From Tupaia tana (taxonomy: Eukaryota; Chordata; Mammalia; Scandentia; Tupaiidae), in the NCBI GenBank assembly GCA_026018925.1, contig JAKSZU010000004.1, positions 14,896,964 to 14,960,963 on the forward strand: a DNA stretch of 64,000 bases, written 5' to 3'. Both the position numbers and the translations under genes were made by a program. Positions 1 to 10,999 of the stretch are shown here, one piece after another (within the stretch, counting starts at the first letter, position 1; every line of letters begins with the position of its first letter). The notes beneath the pieces are model-generated. The model was not told where the DNA came from. It saw nothing but the letters and a program-made list of their open reading frames with translations, and ran no database searches.

Positions 1-19
1 CCACTCTTTTTTTTTTTTT

Positions 20-212
20 AAAGAATTATTTATTTATTTATTTACTTACTTAATTCCATTTGTTGTTATTATTATTTTTAATTTTATCAAACAGAGACAG
101 AGGGAGAGAGAAAGGGAAAGCAAGAAAGCAAGACACCAGGTCCAGGACTTAAACTGCAGTCGGCCATGTGGGACTCCAGCACCTTTAAACCACCATACTA
201 CCTGCTGGTCCC
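20..212 (-). mobile_element. SINE type B
   Basis: Reverse-strand type B copy: AT-rich tail first, then the purine-rich stretch, then the head ending CTGCTGGTCCCC. CCACTCTTTT lies on both sides (2-11 and 217-226) and reads as a target-site duplication. Confidence 0.85.
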
Positions 213-2060
213 CATTCCACTCTTTTATGGCCTGTATAATTTCTGCTGAGAGATTTGCTGTTAGCTTAATGAAAGTTCTCTTATATGTGATTTGACATTC
301 TTGTTTTATTAGAATTCTTTTTATATTTGGCTTTTGACAGTTTGACTATAATGTGCCTTGGAAAGAATCTTTTTGGGTTGAATCTGTTTGAGGACCATTG
401 AGTTCCTCAATCTGGATGTCCATAGAGCTCTCAAGACTTGGAAAGTTTGCAGCTATTATTTTATGAAACACTTCATAAAATATGCCTTTACTCACTTCTT
501 ATTCTGAAACCCTCATAATGTAAATAGTTTGCTTTACTGTTTCTAGGTCCTGTAGGGTTCTTTGTTGTTTTGTTGTTTTTGTTTATTTTTTGTTTGTTGT
601 TTTGTTTATATTTTGACTGGGTTATTTTAAAAGACTTGTTTTCAAGTTTCGAATTTTTGTCTTCTGCCTAAACAAATCTGTTAATAAAGTTCTCATTGTG
701 TTTTTTCTTCCATTGAACTCTTTAGCTCCATGATTTGTGTTTGCTTCTTTTTTACAATATCTATTACTTTGTTGAATTTCACTTTCATATCATGAATTGT
801 TTTTCTGATTTTGTTGGATCATCTATCAGTATTTTCTTGTATCTTGCTGAGTTTCCTTATGACCATTATTTTGAATTCCTTTTCAGATGTTTCATATGTT
901 TCCTTCTCTTTGATGAATGTCATTGAAGAAGTATTGTGGGGACCAGCAGTTAGTGTAATGGCTATGTCGCTGGACTCCCACGTAGTCGACCGCGGTTCGA
1001 GTCCCGGACCCGGCGGCTTAAACTCACGCCGGGCGCGTGTGCGTGCGTGCCCAAGATCCCGAGAGGAGAATGGAGGAGAAGGGATTGCGGCGTGGCCATC
1101 CCCCCTGGGGGGTGATTTCCTGCTTTCTATCTCTCTGTCTCTCTCTGTCTGTCTGGCGAGCGCACGCGCCCTATAGCAAAAACCTCTCCAAAAAAAGAAA
1201 AAAAAAAAAAAAAAGAAGTATTGTGTTCCTTTGAGGTGTTATTTTATCTCACATTTTCATGTTTGTTGTGTCCCTATGTTGACATCTGGTGGAACAGTTG
1301 CTTCTATTAACTTTATAGAATGGCTTTTGTGGTGACTTTCTCCTATAGATGATTGATCTTAGGATTTGTGCATCTGGTGGAATAGTTGCTTCTACCAACT
1401 TTATATGGTGACTTTTGTGGTAAAAGGATTTTTACTCCACTTTTCTCCTGTAGATGGATGATCTTAGGATTTTTGTTAGGCAGAGTATGTTGGCTTTAGT
1501 TCCGGTAGTCATAGTGGTATAGTGTCTGTGTAGTTTCTTCAGCTATGATCAGCATCAGTGATGCCTGCACGTGCCTCAGTGGCCTAGGCTATAGGAGTTT
1601 GTGGGACTGACCTGTGGTTGAAACCTGGCTTTCCAGGGTGTGTGTGGGTGAGTAGGGTCACTTCAGCACTTCTGGGTGCCACATGCAGCAGAGGCAAGTC
1701 ACCAAGCTTTTCCCACATGCTACAAGTGGGCAGTGCCGCTCCTGTGGCTACCAGCATGGTGTGTGGCTATAGACAGGGTTGTTCACCTGACTGTTCTTGT
1801 GGAATACAGGGGTTTGGCCTTTCTGGCAACATGACTGGGTGATGTTGCTCTTCTGGCTATCTGTACAAAACGCAAAAGGCAGGCCTTCTCCAGTGGTTCA
1901 GTTGTCTGTGGGGTTACTCTCCTGGTTGCTCTCTATATACCGAGGAGGGGCAGGGCCCTCTGGTGGCTGGCTGTGAGTAGGGCTGTTTTCCTAGCTGCTT
2001 TCATAAGACATGGGGAAGGGGCCCTTGTGAAATTTTTACACCCATGAATATTGCTCATGG
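213..2060. mobile_element. probable old L1-derived sequence
   Basis: AT-rich, frame-broken sequence that resembles 5'-region/UTR DNA of old mammalian L1 elements, interrupted by the type A SINE at 940. The part from 1490 to 2060 is more GC-rich. The assignment rests on general resemblance only, and orientation and subfamily are not decided. It could be another old repeat. Confidence 0.35.
940..1214 (+). mobile_element. SINE type A, young full-length copy
   Basis: Full-length type A with A box-like TAGTGTAATGG (one change from TAGCGTAATGG) and perfect B box GGTTCGAGTCC. The body is CpG-rich with the C6-T-G6 palindrome, and it ends in a poly(A) tail. GAAGTATTGTG flanks both ends (929-939 and 1215-1225). 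It differs from the copy at 43810 by only a few bases, so it is a recent insertion. Confidence 0.95.
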
Positions 2061-2299
2061 TATTATAGGAGAAGACTCCAAGAAGTTTGTGGAAAAATGA
2101 AATTAATTATGAGTTAATTTTGTTGCAGAAAATATTAAAATTCATAAATTACTTTTTCATAATATGTTTCTTCCATGAAATTTTTGAAGACTCCTTGTAT
2201 GGAAGAAGTTTCTTTGAGGAAAAAATATATAAAATGGGGCTACATTATTGTTCTCTCTTCTTTTGGCCAGCCCTTTAACTCCATTTTATTCCAAAATAT
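2061..2299. other. short unassigned AT-rich stretch
   Basis: No gene or recognisable repeat seen between the old L1-like DNA and the thymosin pseudogene. Confidence 0.4.
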
Positions 2300-2675
2300 G
2301 AAGGCTTTTTTGGGGTTTCTTAAACTATATTTTAATGAAGATTGTGCATTCTGAGAATTAAAATAATTTGAACAACAAAAATTGGCACTCTAATTATAAA
2401 CTGAATTTTGCAGCCTGCAGGACACTGTGGACGAGCTTGGTTTTTACTCTACATTTCACTGTCGTCCCACCCAGCTTCTTCCTTCACCAACATGCAAGTT
2501 CTTTTTCTTCCTTGTCAGCCAGATGGACAGATGGGAGAGGCAGGCGTGCCTTCGTTGTAAGTACTTCTCAGTTCTTTGATGTGAAAGGGACAGCATAGTC
2601 ATTTAAACTTGGTCCAACCTCTTTGCATCTTACAAAGTTAAACTAGCTAAAAGAAGTAAGATAAGAAGGCAATGA

Positions 2676-3221
2676 GGACCAGCAGATGGCGTAATGGTTA
2701 TACTGCTGAACTTCCAAGTAGTCGACCGTGGTTCCATTCCCAGGCCTGGTGGCTTAGAACTCACACTGGGCATGTGCGTGTGCATGCCAAAGATCCCAAG
2801 AGGAGGGACCAGCAGTTAGCGTAATGGCTATGTCGCTGAACTCCCATGTAGTCGACCGCGATTCTAGTTCCGGTCCCAGTGGCTTAAATTCACGCTGGAC
2901 GCGTGTGCGTGCCCAAGATCCCAAGAGGAGAACAGAGGAGAAGGGATTGCGGCGTGGCCATCCCCCCTAGGGGGTGATTTCTCGCTTTCTGTCTCTCTGT
3001 CTTTCTGGTGAGCGCACGTGCCCTATAGCAAAAAAAAAAAAAACCCTCCCCCCCAAAAAAAAAAAAATACAAATCCTAAGAGGAGAATGGAGGAGAAGAA
3101 GGGATTATGGCATGGCCATCCCCTCTGGGAGGTGAGTTCTTGCTTTCTATGTCTCTGCGTCTCTCTATCTCTCCAGCTAGCATACACACCTTAAGGCAAA
3201 AAAAATCTCTTAAAAAAAAAA
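2676..3221 (+). mobile_element. SINE type A, split by a nested copy
   Basis: Outer type A copy in two parts, 2676-2805 and about 3069-3221, interrupted by the SINE at 2806. The flanks AAGAAGGCAATG (2663-2674) and CAGAAGGCGATG (3224-3235) match as target-site duplication inside the thymosin 3' UTR. Confidence 0.88.
2806..3068 (+). mobile_element. SINE type A nested in type A
   Basis: Inserted in the body of the outer copy, with AGATCCCAAGAGGAG repeated on the far side as AAATCCTAAGAGGAG. The tail is a run of A interrupted by CCCTCCCCCCC. Confidence 0.88.
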
Positions 3222-3237
3222 ACCAGAAGGCGATGCT

Positions 3238-3409
3238 TGGAGCCAGCAGGTAGCATAGTGATTAAGGTACTAGACTCCCACATAGTCAACCGCAATTCTA
3301 GTCCTAGACCTAGTAGCTTGCTGTCTCTCTCTGGTGAGCACACATGCTGTGTAGGAAAGTAAATAATAATAATAAATTAAAGAGTAAATAATTCTTTAAA
3401 AAAAGAAAA
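3238..3409 (+). mobile_element. SINE type B
   Basis: Type B head GGAGCCAGCAGG, a short body and an AT-rich tail ending AATAATTCTTT. AGAAGGCAATG recurs at 3410-3420, so it used the same target as the SINE before it. Confidence 0.85.
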
Positions 3410-3463
3410 AGAAGGCAATGTTTGTGGAATGCATAGTGCATACTGGTGGCATACGCCTCATTA

Positions 3464-3935
<472 letters not shown>

Positions 3936-3944
3936 CCTACATAT

Positions 3945-4648
3945 GAAGGTTTTATCAACCTCCCCCCTTGTTGATGGACAAGATTGCTTTCATAACTTTG
4001 CTGTTACAAACAACAAACATCCTTTGTATGCTTTTTTGTACACAAATGTAAATATTTCTCCAGTATAGATCCCTTTTTAAAAATGGACTCGGTAGGCCCA
4101 AGGATATGCACATTTGAAGTTCTTATTTACTGCTAAATTGACCTTCAAACAGCTTTGTCAATTTACATTCCTACTAATAGCCTGTAAGAGTACTTGTTTC
4201 CTTGGGACCAGCAGTTGGCATAATGGTTATGTTGCTGAACTCCCATGTAGTCAACTGCAGTTTGAGTCCCAGACCCAGTGGCTTGTGTGCTTGCATGCCC
4301 AAGATCCAAGATCCAAGATCGCGAGAGGAGAATGGAGGAGAGGGGATTGCAGTGTGGCCATCCCCCGGGGGGGCATTTCTCATTTTCTGTCTCTCTTTGT
4401 CTTTCTGGTGAGCGCACGCACCCTATAGCATAAACCTCTCCCTCCCCCCCAAAAAAGAATGCTTGTTTCCCTACATCTTTGTCAACATTGAATAATATTT
4501 GTCATTAAAAGTTTTGCAGTGTAAAGGATCAAAAACTTTCTTTAAATCAAATTGTTCATTATTACTGAGGTTGAGTATCTTTCCAGATGTTTATGAATCA
4601 TTAATATTCCCTTTTCTGTGAATTGTCTTTGTCAATGTTTCAGTTGTA
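3945..4648 (-). mobile_element. old L1 fragment
   Basis: AT-rich sequence resembling the reverse complement of the 3' half of old L1 ORF2 and 3' UTR, for example around 4000-4200 and 4460-4640. It is interrupted by the SINE at 4206. No open frame survives. Confidence 0.55.
4206..4455 (+). mobile_element. SINE type A
   Basis: Head GGGACCAGCAGTTGGC, with an internal triplication of GATCCAA near 4305-4320. CTTGTTTCC flanks both sides (4194-4202 and 4462-4470) as target-site duplication in the old L1. Confidence 0.9.
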
Positions 4649-4649
4649 C

Positions 4650-5217
4650 TTTTTTTTTTTAATGGTGAAAAAGTGTGTATTTAGAACTAGCCAGCTGGAC
4701 TCACGTTAGATGATCCCAGTTTTGTTGGCAACATCCAAAGCCTCATGATCAGGAGTCAGTCGCACATCTGCCTTCTTCTCTCCGCCAGGCCTGGTTAGGG
4801 TGTTGACCTTGGCCACATCAGTGTCATAGAGCTTCTTCACAGCCTGTGTGCTCTGGTGCTTGCTGGCCTTGACGTCCACCATGAACACAGTGTGGTGTTG
4901 TCCTGTGTCTTCTTCATGGCCACTCGGTGGTCAGGGGGAACTTGATGATGGCGTAGTGGTCAAGCTTGTTTCTCCTGGGGAGCTCTTCCGAGGATATTTG
5001 GGCTGCCTCCGGAGCTGCAGTGTCTTGGACCTCCAGAAGGTGGGTCGTGTATGGATTTTGTGTGTGTGTGTGTGTGTGTGGCTGTGGATGCCTTTTAGAG
5101 CTGTCTTTTTGGCTTTTAAAGCCTTTGCTTTGACTTCAACTTTGGGAGGGGCAGGAGCTTCCTTCTTCTCTTTTGGCACCGTCTTGGCAAAAAGGGTCTT
5201 TGAGGCCATTCCACAAC
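4650..5217 (-). pseudogene. RPL23A: RPL23A processed pseudogene
   Basis: Reverse-strand copy of the mRNA for ribosomal protein L23a (uL23), a large-subunit protein at the peptide exit tunnel. The frame from about 5209 carries [18 protein letters not shown] and [10 protein letters not shown]. It shifts after PRKSS through a small deletion near 4975. The C-terminal part reappears at 4888-4706 with [19 protein letters not shown] and ends DVANKTGII, the usual C-terminus. The N-terminus has an extra segment near 5180-5205. The lysine-rich stretch is replaced by a CA repeat (TG run on the plus strand at 5061-5080). A 3' UTR and a poly(A) remnant (T run at 4650-4660) confirm processing. It is disabled. 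Confidence 0.93.
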
Positions 5218-5257
5218 CTTATAGAGTCATATGTCACTGAAAACCCCCAGCCATACT

Positions 5258-5519
5258 CTTTTTTATTTTTTGAGAGGTTTTGCTATAGGATGCATGCGCT
5301 CGCCGGAAAGACGGAGAGAGACAGAGAGACAGAAAGTGAGAAATTACCCCCCTGGGGGTATAGCCATGCCTCAAACCCTTCTCCTCCATTCTCCTCTTCG
5401 GATCTTGGGCACACACGCACATAAGCCCAGTGTGAGTTTAAGCTACCAGTTCCGGGACACCAACCATGATCGACTACATGGGAGTCCAGTGACATAGCCA
5501 TTATGCCAACTGCTGGTCC
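5258..5519 (-). mobile_element. SINE type A
   Basis: Reverse-strand full-length type A, ending ACTGCTGGTCCC. CCAGCCATACTCTT occurs before (5248-5261) and after (5521-5534), a clean 14-base target-site duplication. Confidence 0.93.
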
Positions 5520-5557
5520 CCCAGCCATACTCTTAATGTTTAAATTAATCAGTTTGT

Positions 5558-5837
5558 GGAACCAGTAGATGGCATAATGATTACGTCATTGGACTCCCAC
5601 ATAAGTCAACCATGGTTCGAGTCCTGGACCTGGTGACTTAAAACTCAACACTGAGCATGTGTGCATGTATGCCCAAAATCCCAAGAGGAGAATGGAAGAG
5701 AAAGGATTGCAGCATGGCCATTCCCCCGGGGGATGATTTCTCATTTTCTGTCTCTCTGTCTCTCTCTCTCTCTGACTCTCTGATGAGTGCATGTGTCCTA
5801 TAGCAAAAATATCTCTTAAAAATTAATTAATTAATTA
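5558..5837 (+). mobile_element. SINE type A
   Basis: Head GGAACCAGTAGATGGC, full type A body, end CCTATAGCAAAAATATCTC and an AATT-rich tail. Confidence 0.88.
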
Positions 5838-6299
5838 ATATGCAGGTGTTCTTTATAAAAGTTTGGATATTAAGTCTTCGGGAGTTTTTATTTATTGTTT
5901 AAAGTGTGATTCTCTGGTCAAAATATTGGCTATCAGGCTTCATGTTCCCTTGTGGAAAGGGCTTTTCCAGAATAAGTTTCCTGGCTTCTTGTCCCACCAT
6001 CTCAGTCTTCCCCTGGAGAGGAGGAGTAACTCGATGTTGGTAACTTTAGCAGGAAGAAGGAACTGAATCGCTCAGCTCAGTCACATCTTCCCTTCCCTCT
6101 GTGGAAAAGCACACATCTTGCCCTGCTCCTCTGTGCTTTTACAGGGGCATGCCCTCACAGGGCTGACCTCAGAGGTAAGCTATTAGCAAACCTGCTTGCT
6201 GAGCAGACCTAAGCCATATTTTCCAGTATCAGTTTTGATGGTGATAAAAGTAATATTTGTATCTCCATCTGCCACACTCCTGTGTCTCTTAATAGGATC
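5838..6299. other. no recognised feature
   Basis: Non-repetitive by eye. No frame longer than about 67 codons, no RNA gene and no repeat family recognised. Confidence 0.5.
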
Positions 6300-6560
6300 T
6301 TGTATCAGTCAGAGTCCAAACAGAAAACAGATGGCACATTCAAATTAGGATAATTCCAGAGATTTAATAATGGGACTATTTATGAAGGTGTGGGCAGGGT
6401 GTGAGGAGATACACGGGATAATGTAGCAAGCTAAGGCCTCTGAGGCCTAAAAGGGTAAAGTGGAGGAGGGGCCATGTAGAGACAACTGCCCGAACAGGAG
6501 CGGAAGCTCTCAGTTGAAGGATACAGGCAGCTTGAGCAAGCCTATAAGGCAATGCCTGCG
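6300..6560 (+). repeat. ancient interspersed repeat, family not named
   Basis: About 110 bp at the start (GGCACATTCAAATTAGGATA, GGGACTATTTATGAAGG) aligns by eye with 11641-11750 in the same orientation, so this is a dispersed element rather than unique DNA. The family is not identified. Confidence 0.6.
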
Positions 6561-6935
6561 AAATAAATATATACCCTGACCTTACTCTCCTCCTCCCCTC
6601 CTATCTCCTGCTGGGCCCCCCCACTAGATAAACCCAGCAAAGCCAAAGGTCCTACATAAGCCCAGCCTAATCGAGAGAGCCCTTAAAAGCAACTGGAGTT
6701 TTCCTGGTAAAAGAAATTTGAAATTTGCTACACAAGAAATTCTGCACTGGTGGCTTTGATCATGGAGAGGGCCATGTGGCAAGAAGTTAGGTGACTTCTA
6801 GGACCTGAGCATCTCCTGGCTGACAGCCAACCAGGAAATGGGATATGAATCCTCTAGCCACATGGAACTGAATTCCTCCACAATCATGTGAGCTCAAAAG
6901 AGGACCCTGATCTCTAGATGACAATAAATCCTGTG
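6561..6935. other. no recognised feature
   Basis: May continue the preceding old repeat. No coding signal seen. Confidence 0.4.
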
Positions 6936-7330
6936 TAACACCTTTTAAAATACAAAGTTTATTCAATTACTTCTTTTTTTGGGGGGGGGGAGAGGTTTTT
7001 GCTATAGGGCACGTGTGCTCACCAGACAGACAGAGACAGAGAGACAGAAAGCGAGAAATCACCCCCCAGAGGGGATGGCCACGCCGCAGTCCCTTCTCCT
7101 CCATTCTCCTCTTGCGATCTTGGGCACGCACGCACACGTGCCCGGCGTGAGTTTTAAGCCACGGGGTCCGGGACGTGAACCGCGGTCGACTACGTGGGAG
7201 TCCAGTGACATAGCCATTATGCTAACTGCTGGTCCCTCAATTACTTCTTTTATGAGAAAGAGAGAGGAGAGAGATGTGGTCTTGATGCCACGATCCACCC
7301 CCAGCCTTAGAACCCTCCATGTGGATCAGC
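6936..7330 (-). mobile_element. SINE type C fragment, split by type A
   Basis: AAGTTTATTCAATTACTTCTTT, then after the type A insertion ATGAGAAAGAGAGAGGAGAG and CCACGATCCACCCCCAGC. These match in order the reverse-strand type C copy at 31255-31492. The head half is missing or too diverged to see. Confidence 0.6.
6976..7236 (-). mobile_element. SINE type A
   Basis: Reverse-strand type A nested in the type C fragment. CAATTACTTCTTTT on both sides (6964-6977 and 7238-7251) is the target-site duplication. Confidence 0.93.
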
Positions 7331-7346
7331 CTTGCAAAGCATTGCA

Positions 7347-7609
7347 TTTTTTTTTTTTTTTGGAGAGATTTTCGCTATAGGGCGCGTGTGCTCGCCAGAC
7401 AGACAGAGACATAGAGAGAGAAAGCGAGAAATCACCCCCCAGGGGGATGGTCACTCCGCAATCCCTTTTCCTCCCTTCTCCTCTTGGGATCTTGGGCACG
7501 CACGCACATGCACCCGGTGTGAGTTTTAAGCCACCGGGTCCAGGACGCGAACCACGGTCGACTACGTGGGAGTCCAGTGACATAGCCATTACGCTAACTG
7601 CTGGTTCCC
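7347..7609 (-). mobile_element. SINE type A
   Basis: Reverse-strand, CpG-rich type A. AAAGCATTGCATTTT flanks it on both sides (7336-7350 and 7611-7625). Confidence 0.94.
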
Positions 7610-7625
7610 CAAAGCATTGCATTTT

Positions 7626-7990
7626 ATTGCTTTGTCACCATTCTGCCCCATAACACCTTAATTTTAACCTTGTAAATCCTTGAGCAGAGAATCGATGTAT
7701 GCCATACCTGGACATCTGACCTACAAAACTTAGAGCTAATAAGTGAAGGTTACTCTAAATTGCTAAATTTATGTTAATTTGTTATAAGGCACTAGGAACT
7801 AAGTGACATAAATCATGGCTTTTACAACCCCCATTTTTGTAGCTGGTAGTGGGGCCTAAATCGGTAATCACAACTGTCTTCTTCCATCGCTTGACCTAGG
7901 TTCCTTCTGTCCTCATCCAGCAACTCAGCTTGATGGGTTTCTTTACCTGGTGGGATGACCCAAACCTTCATTCTTGTAAGATCTTAGCCT
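7626..7990. other. no recognised feature
   Basis: AT-rich single-copy-looking DNA with no open frame of note. Confidence 0.5.
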
Positions 7991-7991
7991 T

Positions 7992-8241
7992 GGGACCAGC
8001 AGTTGGTGTAATGGTTACATTGCTAGACTCTCATGTAGTAGACCGTGGTTCAAGTCCCAGACCTGGTGGCTTAAAACTCACACCAGGTGTGTGTGCATGT
8101 GTGCCCAAAATCCCAAGGGGAGAATGGAGGAGAAGGGATTGTGGTATGACCATCCCCCTAGGGGGTGATTTCTTGTGTTCTGTCTCTCTGGCAAGCACAT
8201 GTACCCTATAGCAAAAATTTCTCTTAAAAAAAATAAGAAAG
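7992..8241 (+). mobile_element. SINE type A
   Basis: Head GGGACCAGCAGTTGGTG and end CCTATAGCAAAAATTTCTC. Flanked by ATCTTAGCCTTG and GTCTTAGTCTTTG as a decayed target-site duplication. Confidence 0.9.
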
Positions 8242-8254
8242 GTCTTAGTCTTTG

Positions 8255-8907
8255 GTGGTCTTGACATTATTGAATGGTTACAATTTTCCATTGACCAGAA
8301 TTTTAAAATAAGAGAGGACTAAAAGATGCCCTAAGCATAGTCCTCCTTGCCCCCATTGTGTAGCAATAGCATAGTTTTCCCCTGGTGATCATAATCAACC
8401 ATCCCAACAAAGAAAGAGATATCTTATCTGTTCATTGGAACTATGATCATTTTTCCTAGTGGAAGGATTACTACTTTGGACACTAGAATCTTCAGATCCA
8501 CTGAGCCTAAGGTTCCAAGTATGGAAGTCCAAAAAGTGTTCCAGTGGATTTTTAATATCAACAGAATTAACCAGCCCAGTAGAAATGATAACGAATGTGA
8601 TTTATTTCTAAGCATGAATATAAGTGACCAACCCAAAGAAAGACAACCATGTTTCTTGGGGTGCTGATACACAGTGGTTCTTTTTATATAGTTTTGAGGA
8701 CAACAGAGTTGTCAATCAGTGTAAGGAGTCTTTTACATTGGTCCAGTCCAAAAGGGTATAGGGCATCTGGAAGTGGAGCTTGTAGATTATAGGTGAGTTT
8801 GAAATTCTTAGATTAGAAGTTGGTTGAAAAAAATCGCAAGTCTCTACTCCTGACAAAAGTTGGCAAAAAAAATAAGGCTTACTATGCATCATGAAAACAC
8901 TATGCCT
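8255..8907. other. no recognised feature
   Basis: Two overlapping chance frames of 74 and 82 codons lie at 8424-8672 on opposite strands. Neither resembles a known protein. No repeat recognised. Confidence 0.45.
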
Positions 8908-8908
8908 G

Positions 8909-9372
8909 GGGGCCAGTACGTGGCATAGTGGTTAGGATGCTGGACTCCCACATGACCAACCATGGTTCAAGTCCCAAAACTGGTGGCTTGCTTTCTCACT
9001 GCCACCCCCCTCTGTTGAGCACACATGCTCTATAAAATATAGAATCAGCAGATGGCATAGTGTTTACATCCTTGGACTCCCACATGGCTGACCACGGTTT
9101 GAGTCCTGGACCTGGTGGCTTCAAAATCATGCTGGGCACTTCAAAATCATGCCGGGTGTGTATGCATGCATGCCCAAAATCCTGGGAAGAGAGTGGAGGA
9201 GAAGGGATTGTGACGTGGCCCTGGAGGGTGATTTCTCACTTCCCCTCTCATTGTGTCTGTCTGTCTCTCTGTCCAGCGAGCATATGTGCCCTAAGGCTAA
9301 AATCTCTAAAAAAAATAATTAATAACAGTAACAATAAAATTAAATAAGTAATTTTTTAAAAGAATTATTTAT
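8909..9372 (+). mobile_element. SINE type B, split by type A
   Basis: Type B head and body at 8909-9041. The AT-rich tail resumes after the nested type A, at about 9310-9372, ending TTTTAAAAGAATTATTTATT. Confidence 0.75.
9042..9310 (+). mobile_element. SINE type A nested in type B
   Basis: Head ATCAGCAGATGGC. The body carries a tandem repeat of a 19-20 base piece containing CTTCAAAATCATGC at 9119-9157. End GCCCTAAGGCTAAAATCTCT. Confidence 0.85.
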
Positions 9373-9373
9373 T

Positions 9374-9614
9374 GGGACCAGCAGTTAGTATAATGGCTAT
9401 GTTGCTGGACTCCCATGTAGTAGACCGTCGTTCAAGTCCTGGATGCTGTGGCTTAAACTCACGCTGGGCGTGTGTGCGTGCGTGCCCAAGATCCCGAGAG
9501 GAGAATGGAAGAGAAAGGATTGCGGCATGGCCATCCCCCTGGGGAGTGATTTCTCGCTTTCTGTCTCTCTGTCTCTGTCTGGCGAGAGCACATGCCCTAT
9601 GGCAAAAACTCTCC
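9374..9614 (+). mobile_element. SINE type A
   Basis: Head GGGACCAGCAGTTAGTATAATGG. It has a near-complete body and a short A tail running into a GATA repeat. Confidence 0.92.
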
Positions 9615-9659
<45 letters not shown>

Positions 9660-9672
9660 CAGATAGATAAAA
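9614..9672 (+). repeat. (GATA)n microsatellite
   Basis: About 14 tandem tetranucleotide units directly 3' of a type A SINE, a common place for microsatellite birth from an A-rich tail. Confidence 0.97.
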
Positions 9673-9726
9673 CAATACTACAGACAGGGCATCTCCAAAC
9701 TCAGGAAAATGGGAATCTGATGGATC

Positions 9727-10172
9727 TATTTTGGCAGTAGTTTTCAAACTTTCATGTGAATCAGAACCACCTGAAGGACTTATTAAAATTTAGATTTTGA
9801 GAACAGCAGGTGGCATGATGGTTAAGCCTCTGGATTCCCACATGGCCAACTGTGGTTCCAGCCCCAGACCTGGCGGCTTAAAAATCCACACCAGGCACCT
9901 GTGTGTTTGTATCCAAAATCTGAAGAGGAGAATGGAGAAGGGACTGTGGTGTGGCCATTCCCTGTCTTTCTGGCAATTTCATGTGCTCTATGGCAAAAAC
10001 TAAAAAAAAAAAAAAAAAAAAAAAAGTCTTAAAATTTTTTTTTAATGCATATTTTTAGTCTTTATCCCAGGGTGTGATTCTGTCAATCTAAGATTAGGCC
10101 CAAGATTTTGCATTTCTAACAAGTCACATGGTAATGCTGACGTTGGTCCAGGGAACCACTTGTCTAACATCC
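9727..10172 (+). mobile_element. MER5A-like hAT DNA transposon fossil, split by a SINE
   Basis: The left part reads GTAGTTTTCAAACTTTCATG then AATCAGAACCACCTG. The right part reads TTTGCATTTCTAACAAG, GGTAATGCTGACGTTGGTCC and GGGAACCACTTG. These match the order of the MER5A consensus as I remember it. The SINE at 9799 splits it. Confidence 0.75.
9799..10029 (+). mobile_element. SINE with type B-like head and type A-like body
   Basis: Head GAACAGCAGGTGGCATGATGG is B-like. The body (CTTAAAAATCCACACCAGG and GAGGAGAATGGAGAAGG) is A-like and shortened. It links the two types as one lineage. Long poly(A) tail. Confidence 0.8.
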
Positions 10173-10648
10173 TTATAAGCCACTCACATACTTCCCCTAG
10201 GTTCTTGGCTATACGCCTTGACAAGGTTTTGTAGCATGGGCCATTTTCTGGAGCAGGCTTTACTCTTCTGCATCTCGGCCTTGTTATGGGCCTAAAGGTG
10301 ATAGGAGGTGAGGGGATGGGACCTGAGAACTGACCTCAGCTTGTGAGGCAACTGCCCCTGGTACGATTACCGTAAAACTTTTATGCAGAGGAGAGCTAGT
10401 TTCTTTAATCAGAAACAAGAGATTTGGAGGAATATGGAGCTTCAGAAATTCACAGCCCCCTCGTGTCATGCTTCTGGATAGCGTGTACCCCCTTCTTGTA
10501 TCTCAGAACCCCAGTACCCCATCGCTAAACTTGCCTTGGCATAAGAGACTTAGGGCAAAGCATTTAACTGGTGCTGCAAATCTGATCTTTACAGTCAGAA
10601 CCGAGGTTTGATTCTTAGCTATATTTTCCTTGCAATCACTGGAAATCA
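10173..10648. other. no recognised feature
   Basis: No repeat family or gene recognised. Two frames near 60 codons are likely chance. Confidence 0.45.
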
Positions 10649-10660
10649 GAAGCTCCTTTG

Positions 10661-10789
10661 GGACCGGCAGGTGGCATGGTGGTTAAGGGCACATGGCCAA
10701 CTGTGGTTTGAGTCCTGGACCTGAGGGCTTGCTTTCTCACTCTCTCTCTCTCTCTGGAAATATTAAAAATAATAATCATAAATAAATAG
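10661..10789 (+). mobile_element. SINE type B, short
   Basis: Head GGGACCGGCAGGTGGCATGG with a shortened tRNA-like part and an AATAATAATCATAAATAAAT tail. Preceded by AGAAGCTCCTTTG, which recurs near 11254 after the whole cluster. Confidence 0.85.
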
Positions 10790-10990
10790 GGGCCAGCAGG
10801 TGACGTGGTGGTAAGGCACTGGATTCCCATATGGCCGACCATGGTTTGAGTCCTGTACCTGGTGGCTTGCTTTCTCATTTTCCCTCTCTCTTTTTCACTC
10901 TCTCTCTTTCTCTCTCATCTTTCTGATGACCACATGTGTCCTATAGCAAATTAAAAATAATAAGAAGAAATAAAATTAAATAAATAATTT
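10790..10990 (+). mobile_element. SINE type B
   Basis: Head GGGGCCAGCAGGTGACGTGG, typical body, AT-rich tail, inserted at the tail of the preceding SINE. Confidence 0.88.
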
Positions 10991-10999
10991 GAAAAGGAT

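Noticed and set aside
811..1176. 121-codon frame, and dozens of similar frames with RDCGVAIP, SLSVSLSLS or GTHAHAPGVSFKPPG
   Set aside because: All are translations of type A SINEs in various frames. The same peptides recur wherever a SINE lies, so they are not genes.
9614..9672. GATA repeat as a regulatory binding cluster
   Set aside because: A simple tetranucleotide microsatellite grown from a SINE tail. No further support.
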